Assembly: GCF_025460765.1 (NCBI RefSeq)
Contig: NZ_JAMWEG010000013.1
Coordinates: 1 to 64,000, forward strand
From: Micromonospora sp. MA102
Lineage (GTDB): Bacteria > Actinomycetota > Actinomycetes > Mycobacteriales > Micromonosporaceae
Direction of reading: 5' to 3'
DNA length: 64,000 bases
This document shows positions 40,495-48,012 of the stretch, in pieces. Below the pieces are notes generated by a model. It saw only the letters and a program-made list of their open reading frames with translations. It was not told where the DNA came from and ran no database searches. A program made the position numbers and the translations under genes. Position 1 is the stretch's first letter. Each line of letters opens with the position of its first letter.

Positions 40495-41325
40495 TTATTC
40501 GGCGGTCGTCGTCGCACCCAGGAGGTCCCGGATGCGTCCCGTGGCGCGGGCGAACTCCGGCGCCGACATCGTCTGGCCGTAGTCCCGCTCGACGGGGAGG
40601 TCGACATCGATGACCTCGGCGACGGTGCCGGGTCGAGGGGTCATGACGATCACCCGGTTGGCCAGGTAGACCGCCTCGGCGATGGAGTGGGTGACCAGCA
40701 GGACGGTGGTGCCGGTCTCCCGCCAGATCCGCCGCAGTTCGACGTTCATCTGCTCGCGGGTGAGGGCGTCGAGCGCCCCGAACGGCTCGTCCATGAGCAG
40801 CACCGGGGGGCGGTGCAGCAGCGCGCGGCACAGGGCCACGCGCTGCTGCATGCCACCGGAGAGCTCGTTCGGGTACGCGTCCTCGAAGCCGGTCAGCCCG
40901 GTCATGGCGATCAGCTCGTCGGCGCGTTGGCGGGCCTGCGCCTTGGGCATGCCCCGCATCTCGGCCTGGAGCAGGATGTTGCGCCGGGCCGTGCGCCACT
41001 CCAGCAGGGCGGCGCGCTGGAAGACGTACCCGATGTCGCGCCGCGGCCCCCGCACGTCCTCGCCGTGCAGGCGGACCTGGCCCGACGACGGCCGCAGCAG
41101 GCCGGACACCAGCTTGAGCAGCGTGGACTTGCCGCAGCCGGACGCGCCGACGATGGCGACGAACTCGCCCGGCTCGATCCGCAGCGAGACGTCGCGCAGC
41201 GCCGTGACGTCCTTCTTCTTGGTGTGGAACCGGACCGCGACCTCGTCGATCTCGACCGTGGCGCCGGTCGCCGTGGCGTCCGCGGAGCGCTGCGTGGTGG
41301 TGTTGCCGACCGTCATCGGTCTCAT
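40495..41325 (-). CDS. ABC transporter ATP-binding protein (NitT/TauT type)
   Basis: A 276-residue ATPase. Walker A is 'GASGCGKSTLLKLVSGLL', Q-loop 'YVFQRAALLEWRTARRNI', signature 'LSGGMQQRVALCRALLHRP', Walker B 'VLLMDEPFGALDALTREQ' and H-switch 'LLVTHSIAEAVYLANRV'. This is the SsuB/TauB/ThiZ-like subgroup. Its start overlaps the stop of the binding-protein gene (ATGA). With the lipoprotein and permease it forms a complete importer at the 5' side of the catabolic genes. Confidence 0.93.
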   Translation of the reverse strand: MRPMTVGNTTTQRSADATATGATVEIDEVAVRFHTKKKDVTALRDVSLRIEPGEFVAIVGASGCGKSTLLKLVSGLLRPSSGQVRLHGEDVRGPRRDIGYVFQRAALLEWRTARRNILLQAEMRGMPKAQARQRADELIAMTGLTGFEDAYPNELSGGMQQRVALCRALLHRPPVLLMDEPFGALDALTREQMNVELRRIWRETGTTVLLVTHSIAEAVYLANRVIVMTPRPGTVAEVIDVDLPVERDYGQTMSAPEFARATGRIRDLLGATTTAE

Positions 41326-42338
41326 CCCTTCGGAGCGAAACTCGCGTCCCAGTACTTCGACGGCGACTCGGCCTTGGTGATCACACCGGAGTCGGCGAAG
41401 ACGGTGATGGTCTTCTGCCAGTCGGCCTCGTCGTTGACGCCCGGGGCCTGCCCCTTGGTGGCGTCGGTGTGCAGCAGCTGGAGCGTGGCGTTGAACTGGT
41501 CGGTCAGGACCTTCTCCGACGGCAGCTGCTGGGACGCGCCCTGCATGGCCGCGACCGCGCCGGCCGCGTCCTTCTCGGCGGCGGCCCAGGCCTCGCTGCT
41601 GGCCGTGACCATCCGCTTGACCAGGTCCTGCTTGTTCTTGATGGTGTCGCCGGAGGCGAGCAGGCCGTTGCTGAAGAAGGTCAGGCCGTGCTCGGCGAAC
41701 TTCAGGTAGGAGACCTGCTTGCCGGCCTTCTCCTGCATGGTCGGGCCCTGGTCGGTGGCGAAGCCGAGCAGCGCGTCGGTCTTGCCCGACATGACGGCGG
41801 CCATCTTGCCGGCCGGGTCGGTGTTCTGCAGGGTCACGTCGGTGGCGGCCAGACCGTTGGCCTTGAGGAACGCCGGGAAGGTCTTGCTCAGCGCGTCACC
41901 GGCCGTGGAGGCGATGGTCTTGCCCTTGAGGTCGGCGGGGGAGTTGATGTTCTTCTCGCTGAAGAACTGCACCGACGACGGGGTGGTCTGCAGGAAGACG
42001 CCGACGCTCTTGACGTCCATCCCCTGGCCGACGGCCGAGAGCAGCGCCGGGGTGTCGGCCCAGCCGAAGTCGGTCTGCCCGGCGGCGGTGGCCTGGATCG
42101 TCTTCTGCGAGCCCTGGCCGGCCTGGATGGTCAGGTCGATGCCGTGCTTGGCGAAGATCTCCTTCTTCTTGCCGTAGTAGAACGGCGCGTGCTCGCCGTA
42201 CGGGTACCAGTTGAGGGTCAGGGTCACCTTGTCGAGGCCCTGCGCGTTCTTCTCCTGTTCGTCGGAGGACGAGCCGCAGGCGGTGGTGGCCAGAAGGAGT
42301 GCCGGCAGGAGCGCGGCGGCGAAAGTACGCAACTTCAT
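41322..42338 (-). CDS. ABC transporter substrate-binding lipoprotein (NMT1/THI5-like)
   Basis: A 338-residue lipoprotein. The signal ends in lipobox 'LLATTAC-GSS'. The periplasmic-binding fold shows the NMT1/THI5 features 'LTLNWYPYGEHAPFYYGKKK', 'GIDLTIQAGQGSQKTIQATA', 'TDFGWADTPALLSAVGQGMD' and 'LKGKTIASTAGDALSKTF'. NMT1-type proteins bind pyrimidine precursors, sulfonates, nitrate or aromatic compounds, so the ligand need not be a simple sugar. It delivers substrate to the adjacent permease and ATPase. Confidence 0.92.
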   Translation of the reverse strand: MKLRTFAAALLPALLLATTACGSSSDEQEKNAQGLDKVTLTLNWYPYGEHAPFYYGKKKEIFAKHGIDLTIQAGQGSQKTIQATAAGQTDFGWADTPALLSAVGQGMDVKSVGVFLQTTPSSVQFFSEKNINSPADLKGKTIASTAGDALSKTFPAFLKANGLAATDVTLQNTDPAGKMAAVMSGKTDALLGFATDQGPTMQEKAGKQVSYLKFAEHGLTFFSNGLLASGDTIKNKQDLVKRMVTASSEAWAAAEKDAAGAVAAMQGASQQLPSEKVLTDQFNATLQLLHTDATKGQAPGVNDEADWQKTITVFADSGVITKAESPSKYWDASFAPKG

Positions 42339-42354
42339 CCGAGGGTTCTCCTGT

Positions 42355-43233
42355 TCACAGGGTGGTGGTGGCGGTGTCGGTGCGGCGGCTGGCGTGCCAG
42401 GGCAGCACGAGGTGCTCCAGCAGTTCCACGACGACGAAGAGGACCACGCCGAGCAGCGACATGATGATCAGCCCGGCGAAGAGGGTCGGGGTGTCGAGGT
42501 TGCCGTTGGCCTGCAGGATCACGTAGCCGAGGCCCTCGTTGGCGCCGACGAACTCACCGACGACGGCGCCCGTGACGGCCATGGTGGCGGCGACCTTCAG
42601 GCCGGCGAAGAGGTGCGGCAGGGCGGCGGGGAACCGGATCTTCCGGAACGTCTGGGCCTGCCCCGCGCCCATGGTCGCCGACAGTTGCAGCATCTCCGGG
42701 TCGATCGACTTCATGCCGGTGACCGTGGAGATGACGATCGGGAAGAAGGCCATGAGGACCGCGACGACGACCTTGGGCGAGAGCCCGAAGCCGAGCCACA
42801 CGATGAACAGCGGCGCGATCGCGATCTTCGGGATGACCTGCGCGAACAGCAGCAGCGGGTAGAGGCTCTTCTCGACGGTGGGCGAGTAGACCATGACCAC
42901 GGCGGAGAGCACACCGACCACGATGGCGATGGCGAAGCCCAGCACCGTCTCGTACGTGGTGATCCAGGTGTGGTGCGCGAAGTAGCCCGGCTGGGCGAGG
43001 ACGACGTCCAGCGTCGTGCCGGGCGAGGGAACCAGGTAGGGCTTCACCAGGTCCGCGGCGGTGACCACCCACCAGACGAGGAGGATGGCCACGAGGACCG
43101 CGGCCGGGCGCCAGGTGTTCCGGGCGAACCGGAGCAGGCCGGCGCCGGCTCCGCCCGGTCGGCGGGCGGCCGAACCGGTGGCGCCGGCGGGAGCGGTGCG
43201 CTCCCGTTGCTCGATGGTGCTCTGCGCGGCCAT
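42355..43233 (-). CDS. ABC transporter permease (SsuC/TauC type)
   Basis: A 292-residue permease with six predicted helices. 'PAAVLVAILLVWWVVTAADL' is the first helix, and the EAA-like cytoplasmic loop is 'MGAGQAQTFRKIRFPAALPH' followed by 'LFAGLKVAATMAVTGAVVGE'. It is the first gene of the minus-strand catabolic operon. Upstream, 110 to 140 bases away, are LacI-type operators, and the divergent LacI gene begins at 43429. Confidence 0.92.
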   Translation of the reverse strand: MAAQSTIEQRERTAPAGATGSAARRPGGAGAGLLRFARNTWRPAAVLVAILLVWWVVTAADLVKPYLVPSPGTTLDVVLAQPGYFAHHTWITTYETVLGFAIAIVVGVLSAVVMVYSPTVEKSLYPLLLFAQVIPKIAIAPLFIVWLGFGLSPKVVVAVLMAFFPIVISTVTGMKSIDPEMLQLSATMGAGQAQTFRKIRFPAALPHLFAGLKVAATMAVTGAVVGEFVGANEGLGYVILQANGNLDTPTLFAGLIIMSLLGVVLFVVVELLEHLVLPWHASRRTDTATTTL

Positions 43234-43341
43234 GACCCTCCGTTCTCCCTGGCTGGCCGGCGGTTTCCGGGTACTCAGCCGCTGGGTAGGCGCGTGCCGT
43301 CGGCAGGGCCGGACGACCCCGGTGAGGGCGGGGAAGCGGCC

Positions 43342-43370
43342 CTGAATGCGCTTTCAGTAAGCGCTTTCAG
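43342..43370. promoter_or_regulatory. LacI-type operators between the catabolic operons
   Basis: GCGCTTTCAG occurs twice, at 43348 and 43361, 13 bases apart. The first copy is in a near-palindrome CTGAATGCGCTTTCAG and the second contains AAGCGCTT. The site lies between the permease gene and the divergent LacI gene and could control both transcripts. Confidence 0.7.
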
Positions 43371-43428
43371 GGTGCTACGGTAACCACGCCGAAATAATCC
43401 GGTCAAGAACTTCCGCAGGGGGAACTCG

Positions 43429-44460
43429 ATGCAGCCACGGGCGCACGTGACCTTGGAAGACGTGGCCAGAGCCGCCGACGTCTCGCTGGCCACGGCCTCC
43501 CGGGCGCTCAACGGCATGCGCGTCACCCCGCAACTGCGCGACCGGGTCGTCGCCGCCGCCGAGAAGCTGGCGTACACCCCCAACGCGCACGCCCGCGCCC
43601 TCGCCGGGGCCTCCCACCGCACCGTCGGCGTCATCTGCCACGACGTCACCGACCCCTACTTCGCCGCCATCGCCGGCGGCGTCATGCGGGTCGCCGGGGA
43701 CAACGACCTGCTCGTCATGCTGGCCAGCACCTTCCGCGACCCGGAGCGCGAGATCGCGTACGTGTCGATGCTGCGCGCCGAGCGCGCCCCGGCCATCCTG
43801 CTGATCGGCTCGGGCTTCGAGGACGCCCGCTGGGAGCGGGCCCTGGAGACCGAGCTGAAGCCCTACCTGGACGGTGGCGGCCGGGTCGCCGTGGTCAGCC
43901 GGCACCGCAGCCTCAAGGTCGACAGCGTGCTGCCGGAGAACCGCGCCGGCGCCGCCGCCATGGCCCGCGCCCTGCTCGACCTCGGCCACCGCCGCTTCGC
44001 CGTGCTCTCCGGGCCGCGGGCGCTCACCACCGTCGCCGACCGGCTCGGCGGCTTCCGCGACGAGCTGGCCAAGGCCGGCGTGGCGCTCGACCCGGCCGAC
44101 ATCGTCGAGGGCCCCTTCACCCGCGACGGCGGGTACGGCGCGATGTCCGAGCTGCTGACCCGGGGCTCGACGGCCACCTGCGTGTTCGCCCTGACCGACG
44201 TGATGGCCATCGGCGCCTGCGCGGCGCTGCGCGACCAGGGCCTGTCCGTCCCGAACGACATCTCCGTCGCCGGCTTCGACGACATCCCGATCGTCCGTGA
44301 CCTCACCCCGGCGCTGACGACGGTCGCGCTGCCGCTGCAACGCCTCGGGGAGAAGGCCATGGAGCTGGCGCTGACCGAGAACAGCGGGCGACGACGGCGG
44401 CTCCTGCGGATGGGCGGCGAGGTGGTCCTGCGCGGCAGCACGGCGAAGGTGGGCTCGTGA
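43429..44460 (+). CDS. LacI-family regulator of the catabolic locus
   Basis: A 343-residue regulator. The helix-turn-helix is 'VTLEDVARAADVSLATASRA' with hinge 'YTPNAHARALAGASHRTVGV'. The effector domain has 'CHDVTDPYFAAIAGGVMRVA', 'GHRRFAVLSGPRALTTVADR' and 'DISVAGFDDIPIVRDLTPAL'. It overlaps the enolase-superfamily gene by GTGA and is divergent from the transporter operon, with the operators between. It is about as long as, and clearly related to, the LacI at 17269, and both have AAGCGCTT-like sites. The inducer is probably the pathway substrate. Confidence 0.92.
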   Translation: MQPRAHVTLEDVARAADVSLATASRALNGMRVTPQLRDRVVAAAEKLAYTPNAHARALAGASHRTVGVICHDVTDPYFAAIAGGVMRVAGDNDLLVMLASTFRDPEREIAYVSMLRAERAPAILLIGSGFEDARWERALETELKPYLDGGGRVAVVSRHRSLKVDSVLPENRAGAAAMARALLDLGHRRFAVLSGPRALTTVADRLGGFRDELAKAGVALDPADIVEGPFTRDGGYGAMSELLTRGSTATCVFALTDVMAIGACAALRDQGLSVPNDISVAGFDDIPIVRDLTPALTTVALPLQRLGEKAMELALTENSGRRRRLLRMGGEVVLRGSTAKVGS

Positions 44461-45611
44461 CCCCGCTCGCCGGCCTCACCATCGACGCGGTCCGGACGTA
44501 CGCCGTCGCGCTGCCCACCATCCGCTCGTTCGGCGTCTCCGGCGGCTCGGTCGCCGTCGCCGGCACGCCCAGCATCCGGGTGCTCGTCAAGGTCACCGCC
44601 GGTGGCGTCACCGGCTGGGGCGAGGCCACCCCGATCCCGGCCTGGACCTACGAGACCGCCGAATCCATCGTCACCACCATCGACCGCTACCTCGCCCCGG
44701 CCATCCTCGGCCGCCCCGCCTGGGACCTCGACGGCGTCACCACCGCCTTCGACCGCGCGATCAACCGCGGCTTCACCATCGGCTCACCCCTGGCCAAGAG
44801 CGCGGTCGACATCGCCCTGCACGACCTGCTCGGCCGCGCTCTCGGCGTACCGGTCGGGGTGCTGTGGGGGCAGCGCCGCCGGGAGACCATCGACCTCGGC
44901 TGGATCGTCTCCGGGCAGACCGCCGGGGAGGTCGCCGACGCGGTCGCGGAGGGCGCCGAACTCGGCTACCGGGCGTTCAAGGTGAAGGTGGGCCTGCACA
45001 GCGAGGCCGAGGACGCCGCCGTGGTGCGGGCCGTCCGCGAGGCCGCGCCCGACGCGGCGCTCTGGGTGGACGCCAACCAGGGCTACACCGTCGACGGCGC
45101 GCTGCGGATGGCCCGCCGGCTGGCGGAGTACGACGTCACCACCTTCGAGCAGCCGCTGCCGGCCAACGACGTGGCCGGGCAGCGCCGGCTGCGGGGGTCC
45201 TCACCGATTCCGGTCGCCCTCGACGAGAGCCTGCGCCACCCCAGCGACCTGGCGACCTTCGTGAAGCTCGACGCGGTCGACGTGGCCATCGCCAAGGTGC
45301 AGCGCAGCGGTGGGCTGACGTTGTCGCGGCGGCTCTGCGCGCTCGCCGAGGACGCCGGGGTGCGGCTCATGGGCTCCGGGCTCACCGACTCCGACCTGGG
45401 CTTGGCCGCCTCGCTGCACCTGTTCGCCGCGTACGGCATCGACACGCCCGTCGACCTCAACGGGCGGCAGTTCCTCACCTCGTCGTACGCCACGGGAGCG
45501 ACGGTCGAGGTGAAGGACGGGGTCGCGCGGGTGCCGACCGGGCCGGGGCTCGGTGTCGAGGTGGACGAGTCGGTGGTGCGCGAACTCGCCGTGGACGTGC
45601 TCGCCGGCTAG
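44457..45611 (+). CDS. Enolase-superfamily enzyme (muconate lactonizing/dipeptide epimerase subgroup)
   Basis: A 384-residue enzyme. The catalytic KxK lies in 'GYRAFKVKVGLHSEAEDAAV' (about residue 173), the metal ligands in 'ALWVDANQGYTVDGAL' (Asp), 'TTFEQPLPANDVAGQ' (Glu) and 'PVALDESLRHPSDLATFVKL' (Asp), and the second base Lys in 'VAIAKVQRSGGLT'. This is the two-lysine pattern of the MLE subgroup: lactonising enzymes, dipeptide epimerases and racemases. It is coupled to the LacI gene (GTGA) and is probably part of the divergent pathway, acting on an acid whose alpha proton can be abstracted. Confidence 0.9.
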   Translation: MTPLAGLTIDAVRTYAVALPTIRSFGVSGGSVAVAGTPSIRVLVKVTAGGVTGWGEATPIPAWTYETAESIVTTIDRYLAPAILGRPAWDLDGVTTAFDRAINRGFTIGSPLAKSAVDIALHDLLGRALGVPVGVLWGQRRRETIDLGWIVSGQTAGEVADAVAEGAELGYRAFKVKVGLHSEAEDAAVVRAVREAAPDAALWVDANQGYTVDGALRMARRLAEYDVTTFEQPLPANDVAGQRRLRGSSPIPVALDESLRHPSDLATFVKLDAVDVAIAKVQRSGGLTLSRRLCALAEDAGVRLMGSGLTDSDLGLAASLHLFAAYGIDTPVDLNGRQFLTSSYATGATVEVKDGVARVPTGPGLGVEVDESVVRELAVDVLAG

Positions 45612-45705
45612 CGGCGACGGGTCGACCGGCGATTGGCCGGCGCCGATTCCGGGTACAGCCCGCGATGCCGCCGCCCACGCCGCAGACCCCCCCGATGGAG
45701 ACGCC

Positions 45706-46353
45706 ATGACAGTCGATCTCCCCGCTCAGGCGGTCACCGCCGGAGCCGTACCCGAGGTATGTGCCCGTCACGGTCAGCCCGCGACCCGCCGGCGCAGGAC
45801 GGTGTTCCGCTCCTACACGCCGAAGTGGGTCTACATCCTGCTCCTGTTCGGAGTGCTGCCCTTCGCCATCGTCGCCGCTGTGCTGCAGAAGCGCGTCAAG
45901 GCCCCGACCTGGCCGTTCTGCGCCGACTGCGGCCGGTTGCGCACCCGCCGCCTGCTCATCGGCGTCGGCCTGGTGGTGCTCGCGGTCGTCGGCGCGGTGG
46001 CGCTGTCCGCCCTGACGGCGCCGAACGACTCGACCGCCGGCGCGATCGTGCTGGTCTTCGTGCTGCTGCTCATCGCGGGGCTCGGCGTGGCCAGCACCGC
46101 CGCCAACGGCCCGATCGCCTCCGGATACGTGTCCAACGACGGCAACACCCTGCACGTCCGCCGCGCGCACGACCGGTTCGCCGAGCAGGTCGCGGCCCTG
46201 CTGCCGGGCCCCGGGCCGCAGACCCACCAGGCCTACCCGCCCTACCCGCAGGCCGGACCACCGCAGTATCCGCCGTACCCTGCCGCCGCGCCGCAGTACG
46301 GCCCCGCGACGCAGGCCTGGCCCGGCCAGGCGCGCGGCGATCAGCCACAGTAG
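45706..46353 (+). CDS. Membrane protein with zinc-ribbon-like N-terminus and proline/tyrosine-rich tail
   Basis: A 215-residue protein. A 'VCARHGQPATRRRR' segment and 'TWPFCADCGRLRTRR' could form a treble-clef-like metal site. Two or three membrane helices follow ('YILLLFGVLPFAIVAAVLQK', 'IGVGLVVLAVVGAVALSALT', 'IVLVFVLLLIAGLGVASTAA'), and the tail is low-complexity 'YPPYPQAGPPQYPPYPAAAP'. GGAG lies six bases before the ATG. The function is unknown; it is not obviously linked to the catabolic genes upstream. Confidence 0.75.
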   Translation: MTVDLPAQAVTAGAVPEVCARHGQPATRRRRTVFRSYTPKWVYILLLFGVLPFAIVAAVLQKRVKAPTWPFCADCGRLRTRRLLIGVGLVVLAVVGAVALSALTAPNDSTAGAIVLVFVLLLIAGLGVASTAANGPIASGYVSNDGNTLHVRRAHDRFAEQVAALLPGPGPQTHQAYPPYPQAGPPQYPPYPAAAPQYGPATQAWPGQARGDQPQ

Positions 46354-46468
46354 CGATCGGGTCACGGCCGGGCGAGTAGGACGTCACCGCGTTTGAGAGT
46401 CGCGACGAAACCGACGTGGGCAGTTCATGATGGGCGCGTGGGCGTAAGGCAGGCCAGACGGGTTCGGC

Positions 46469-47041
46469 TCACGGCTTCGACCAGAACGGGTCCCGGCCGA
46501 TGAAGCCCAGGAGTCTGGTCTGGGCATCCGCGTGCTCGGGGACCGCCACTCGCGGGCCGTACTGGCCGGAGGAGCGGATGACCTCCTCCATCTGCTCCAT
46601 CCCACCGAGGAGTTCGGCGCAGAACTCCGGGTCCAGCGTGTCGTCCTGGCCGGTGGCCCGGGAGAGATCCCAGGTGTGCATGAACACGTCGGTGGTGTAG
46701 AACCGGTCGATCGCGGCCGCCAGCGGGAGGCTGCCGAGGTGGGGGTTGGTGAGGTGGCGGTGCGCCGTGTCCGGGTCGTCGAGCACCGCCTGCACGGCGT
46801 CGCCGTGGATCTGCCAGGCGGCGACCGGGTCCTCGTCGACGGACGGCCCCTTGGGCAGTTCGATGCCGGCGCCGGAGGCGAGAAAGCCGGGGAACCATTC
46901 GGTCAGGTGACGCACGACGTCGCGGGCGGTCCAGCCGGCGACCGGGGCCGGCGTGTCCCACGATCGGGTGCCGAGGACCCGGTCGGTGAACAGCCCGGCA
47001 ACCTGGCGGTGCCGCTCGGCCGGGCGATCAGACAGCGCCAT
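46469..47041 (-). CDS. DinB-like/TIGR03086-type mycothiol-dependent enzyme family protein
   Basis: A 190-residue four-helix protein of the maleylpyruvate-isomerase-like DinB group. It has 'WTARDVVRHLTEWFPGFLAS' with the first His and 'YTTDVFMHTWDLSRATGQDD' with the second His pair. The ending 'RLLGFIGRDPFW' is typical of TIGR03086 proteins. Members bind a divalent metal and may use mycothiol, which is the thiol of actinobacteria. It is the last gene of an ArsR-SRPBCC operon and overlaps the previous stop by 14 bases. Confidence 0.83.
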   Translation of the reverse strand: MALSDRPAERHRQVAGLFTDRVLGTRSWDTPAPVAGWTARDVVRHLTEWFPGFLASGAGIELPKGPSVDEDPVAAWQIHGDAVQAVLDDPDTAHRHLTNPHLGSLPLAAAIDRFYTTDVFMHTWDLSRATGQDDTLDPEFCAELLGGMEQMEEVIRSSGQYGPRVAVPEHADAQTRLLGFIGRDPFWSKP

Positions 47042-47510
47042 CGATGATCATCCTTTCCAGCTTCGCGTAGCCCTCGTTGACGCCGACCTCCATGCCGCTG
47101 CGCAGCCACGCGTCGCGGCCTTCGAAGCTGTCCACCAGGGACTGGGTCCGCAGCCGCGCACGACCGTCACCCAGGTCCTCGAACCACAACGTCTCCAGCG
47201 CGACTCCGTCCGGCTCGCCCTCGAACGTGAAGGTCTGCACGATGCGGTCCGGCCGTACGTCGTGGAAGCAGCCACGGAACCGGTACTCCGTGCCGTCGTG
47301 CGTCGAGGCGTACCGCCAGCTGCCGCCGGTGGACGCGTCCCAGTGGTCGATCCGGGTGGCCGTGGCATCGGGACCCACCCACCGGGCGAACAACACGGGA
47401 TCGGTGTGGGCGCGGAACAGCTCCTCGGGCCGTGCCGCGAAGTCACGACTCGTCCGGATGACCGGCAGCCTCGGGTCGGCCTCGATCGCTGTCTCCGTGA
47501 TCCGGTCCAT
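47028..47510 (-). CDS. SRPBCC (AHSA1-like) domain protein
   Basis: A 160-residue START-like protein. 'DFAARPEELFRAHTDPVLFA' followed by 'RWVGPDATATRIDHWDASTG', then 'GSWRYASTHDGTEYRFRGCF' and 'DRIVQTFTFEGEPDGVALET', is the standard AHSA1 pattern. Such proteins next to ArsR regulators are common in actinobacteria and probably bind a hydrophobic ligand. It overlaps the ArsR gene by 68 bases and the DinB-like gene by 14 bases, so the three are translated together. Confidence 0.87.
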   Translation of the reverse strand: MDRITETAIEADPRLPVIRTSRDFAARPEELFRAHTDPVLFARWVGPDATATRIDHWDASTGGSWRYASTHDGTEYRFRGCFHDVRPDRIVQTFTFEGEPDGVALETLWFEDLGDGRARLRTQSLVDSFEGRDAWLRSGMEVGVNEGYAKLERMIIDGAV

Positions 47511-47838
47511 GCTCGTCTCCTTCCATCTCCGCCAGGACGGCGTCGAGGCGGCGATAGCGCTGCTCGACGCGGCGCCGGTGGCGCTCGATCCAGGTGTCCA
47601 TCAGGTCGAAGGCCTGCGCCTCCAGGCGCACCGGCCGGGGCTGCGGCCCGCTCGGCCGGCTGACCAGCCCGGCGTTCTCGAGCACCCGCAGGTGCTTGTA
47701 GACGGCCTGCAGCGTCATTCGGTACGGCTCGGCCAGCTGGCTCACGGTCGCGTCGCCCTCCGAGAGTCGGGCCACCATGTCGAGCCGGGTCGGATCCGCG
47801 AGGGCGGCGAAGGCCCGGGACAGCGCATCCGTGGTCAT
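47443..47838 (-). CDS. ArsR-family winged-helix regulator
   Basis: A 131-residue regulator. 'RAFAALADPTRLDMVARLSE', 'GDATVSQLAEPYRMTLQAVY' and 'KHLRVLENAGLVSRPSGPQP' are the winged helix; no Cys-based metal site is visible, so it probably does not sense arsenite. A basic helix 'WIERHRRRVEQRYRRLDAVL' follows. The tail overlaps the SRPBCC gene. A near-palindrome at 47850-47869, just upstream of the start, may be its operator. It is the first gene of the operon. Confidence 0.88.
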   Translation of the reverse strand: MTTDALSRAFAALADPTRLDMVARLSEGDATVSQLAEPYRMTLQAVYKHLRVLENAGLVSRPSGPQPRPVRLEAQAFDLMDTWIERHRRRVEQRYRRLDAVLAEMEGDEHGPDHGDSDRGRPEAAGHPDES

Positions 47839-47849
47839 CCGTCCCGCCC

Positions 47850-47869
47850 TTTCAACCCGATGGTTTAAA
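47850..47869. promoter_or_regulatory. Possible ArsR operator
   Basis: An imperfect inverted repeat, with AACC and GGTT arms around CGAT inside TTTCAACCCGATGGTTTAAA, lies 12 bases upstream of the ArsR ATG. It is AT-rich compared with its surroundings. Autoregulation is inferred. Confidence 0.4.
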
Positions 47870-48012
47870 GCACTCTAGGCGGCCGGCGAAACATCGGTCA
47901 ACCCGGTTGGACAGTGCCGTGCCGGGGGTCGGCACACCCTTGGTCCTCGGGTTGCCCGCCCTCGATCGGTGGAGTAGGCAGGAGGTTCACTCATGTCGAT
48001 CTGGGAGGCCAG

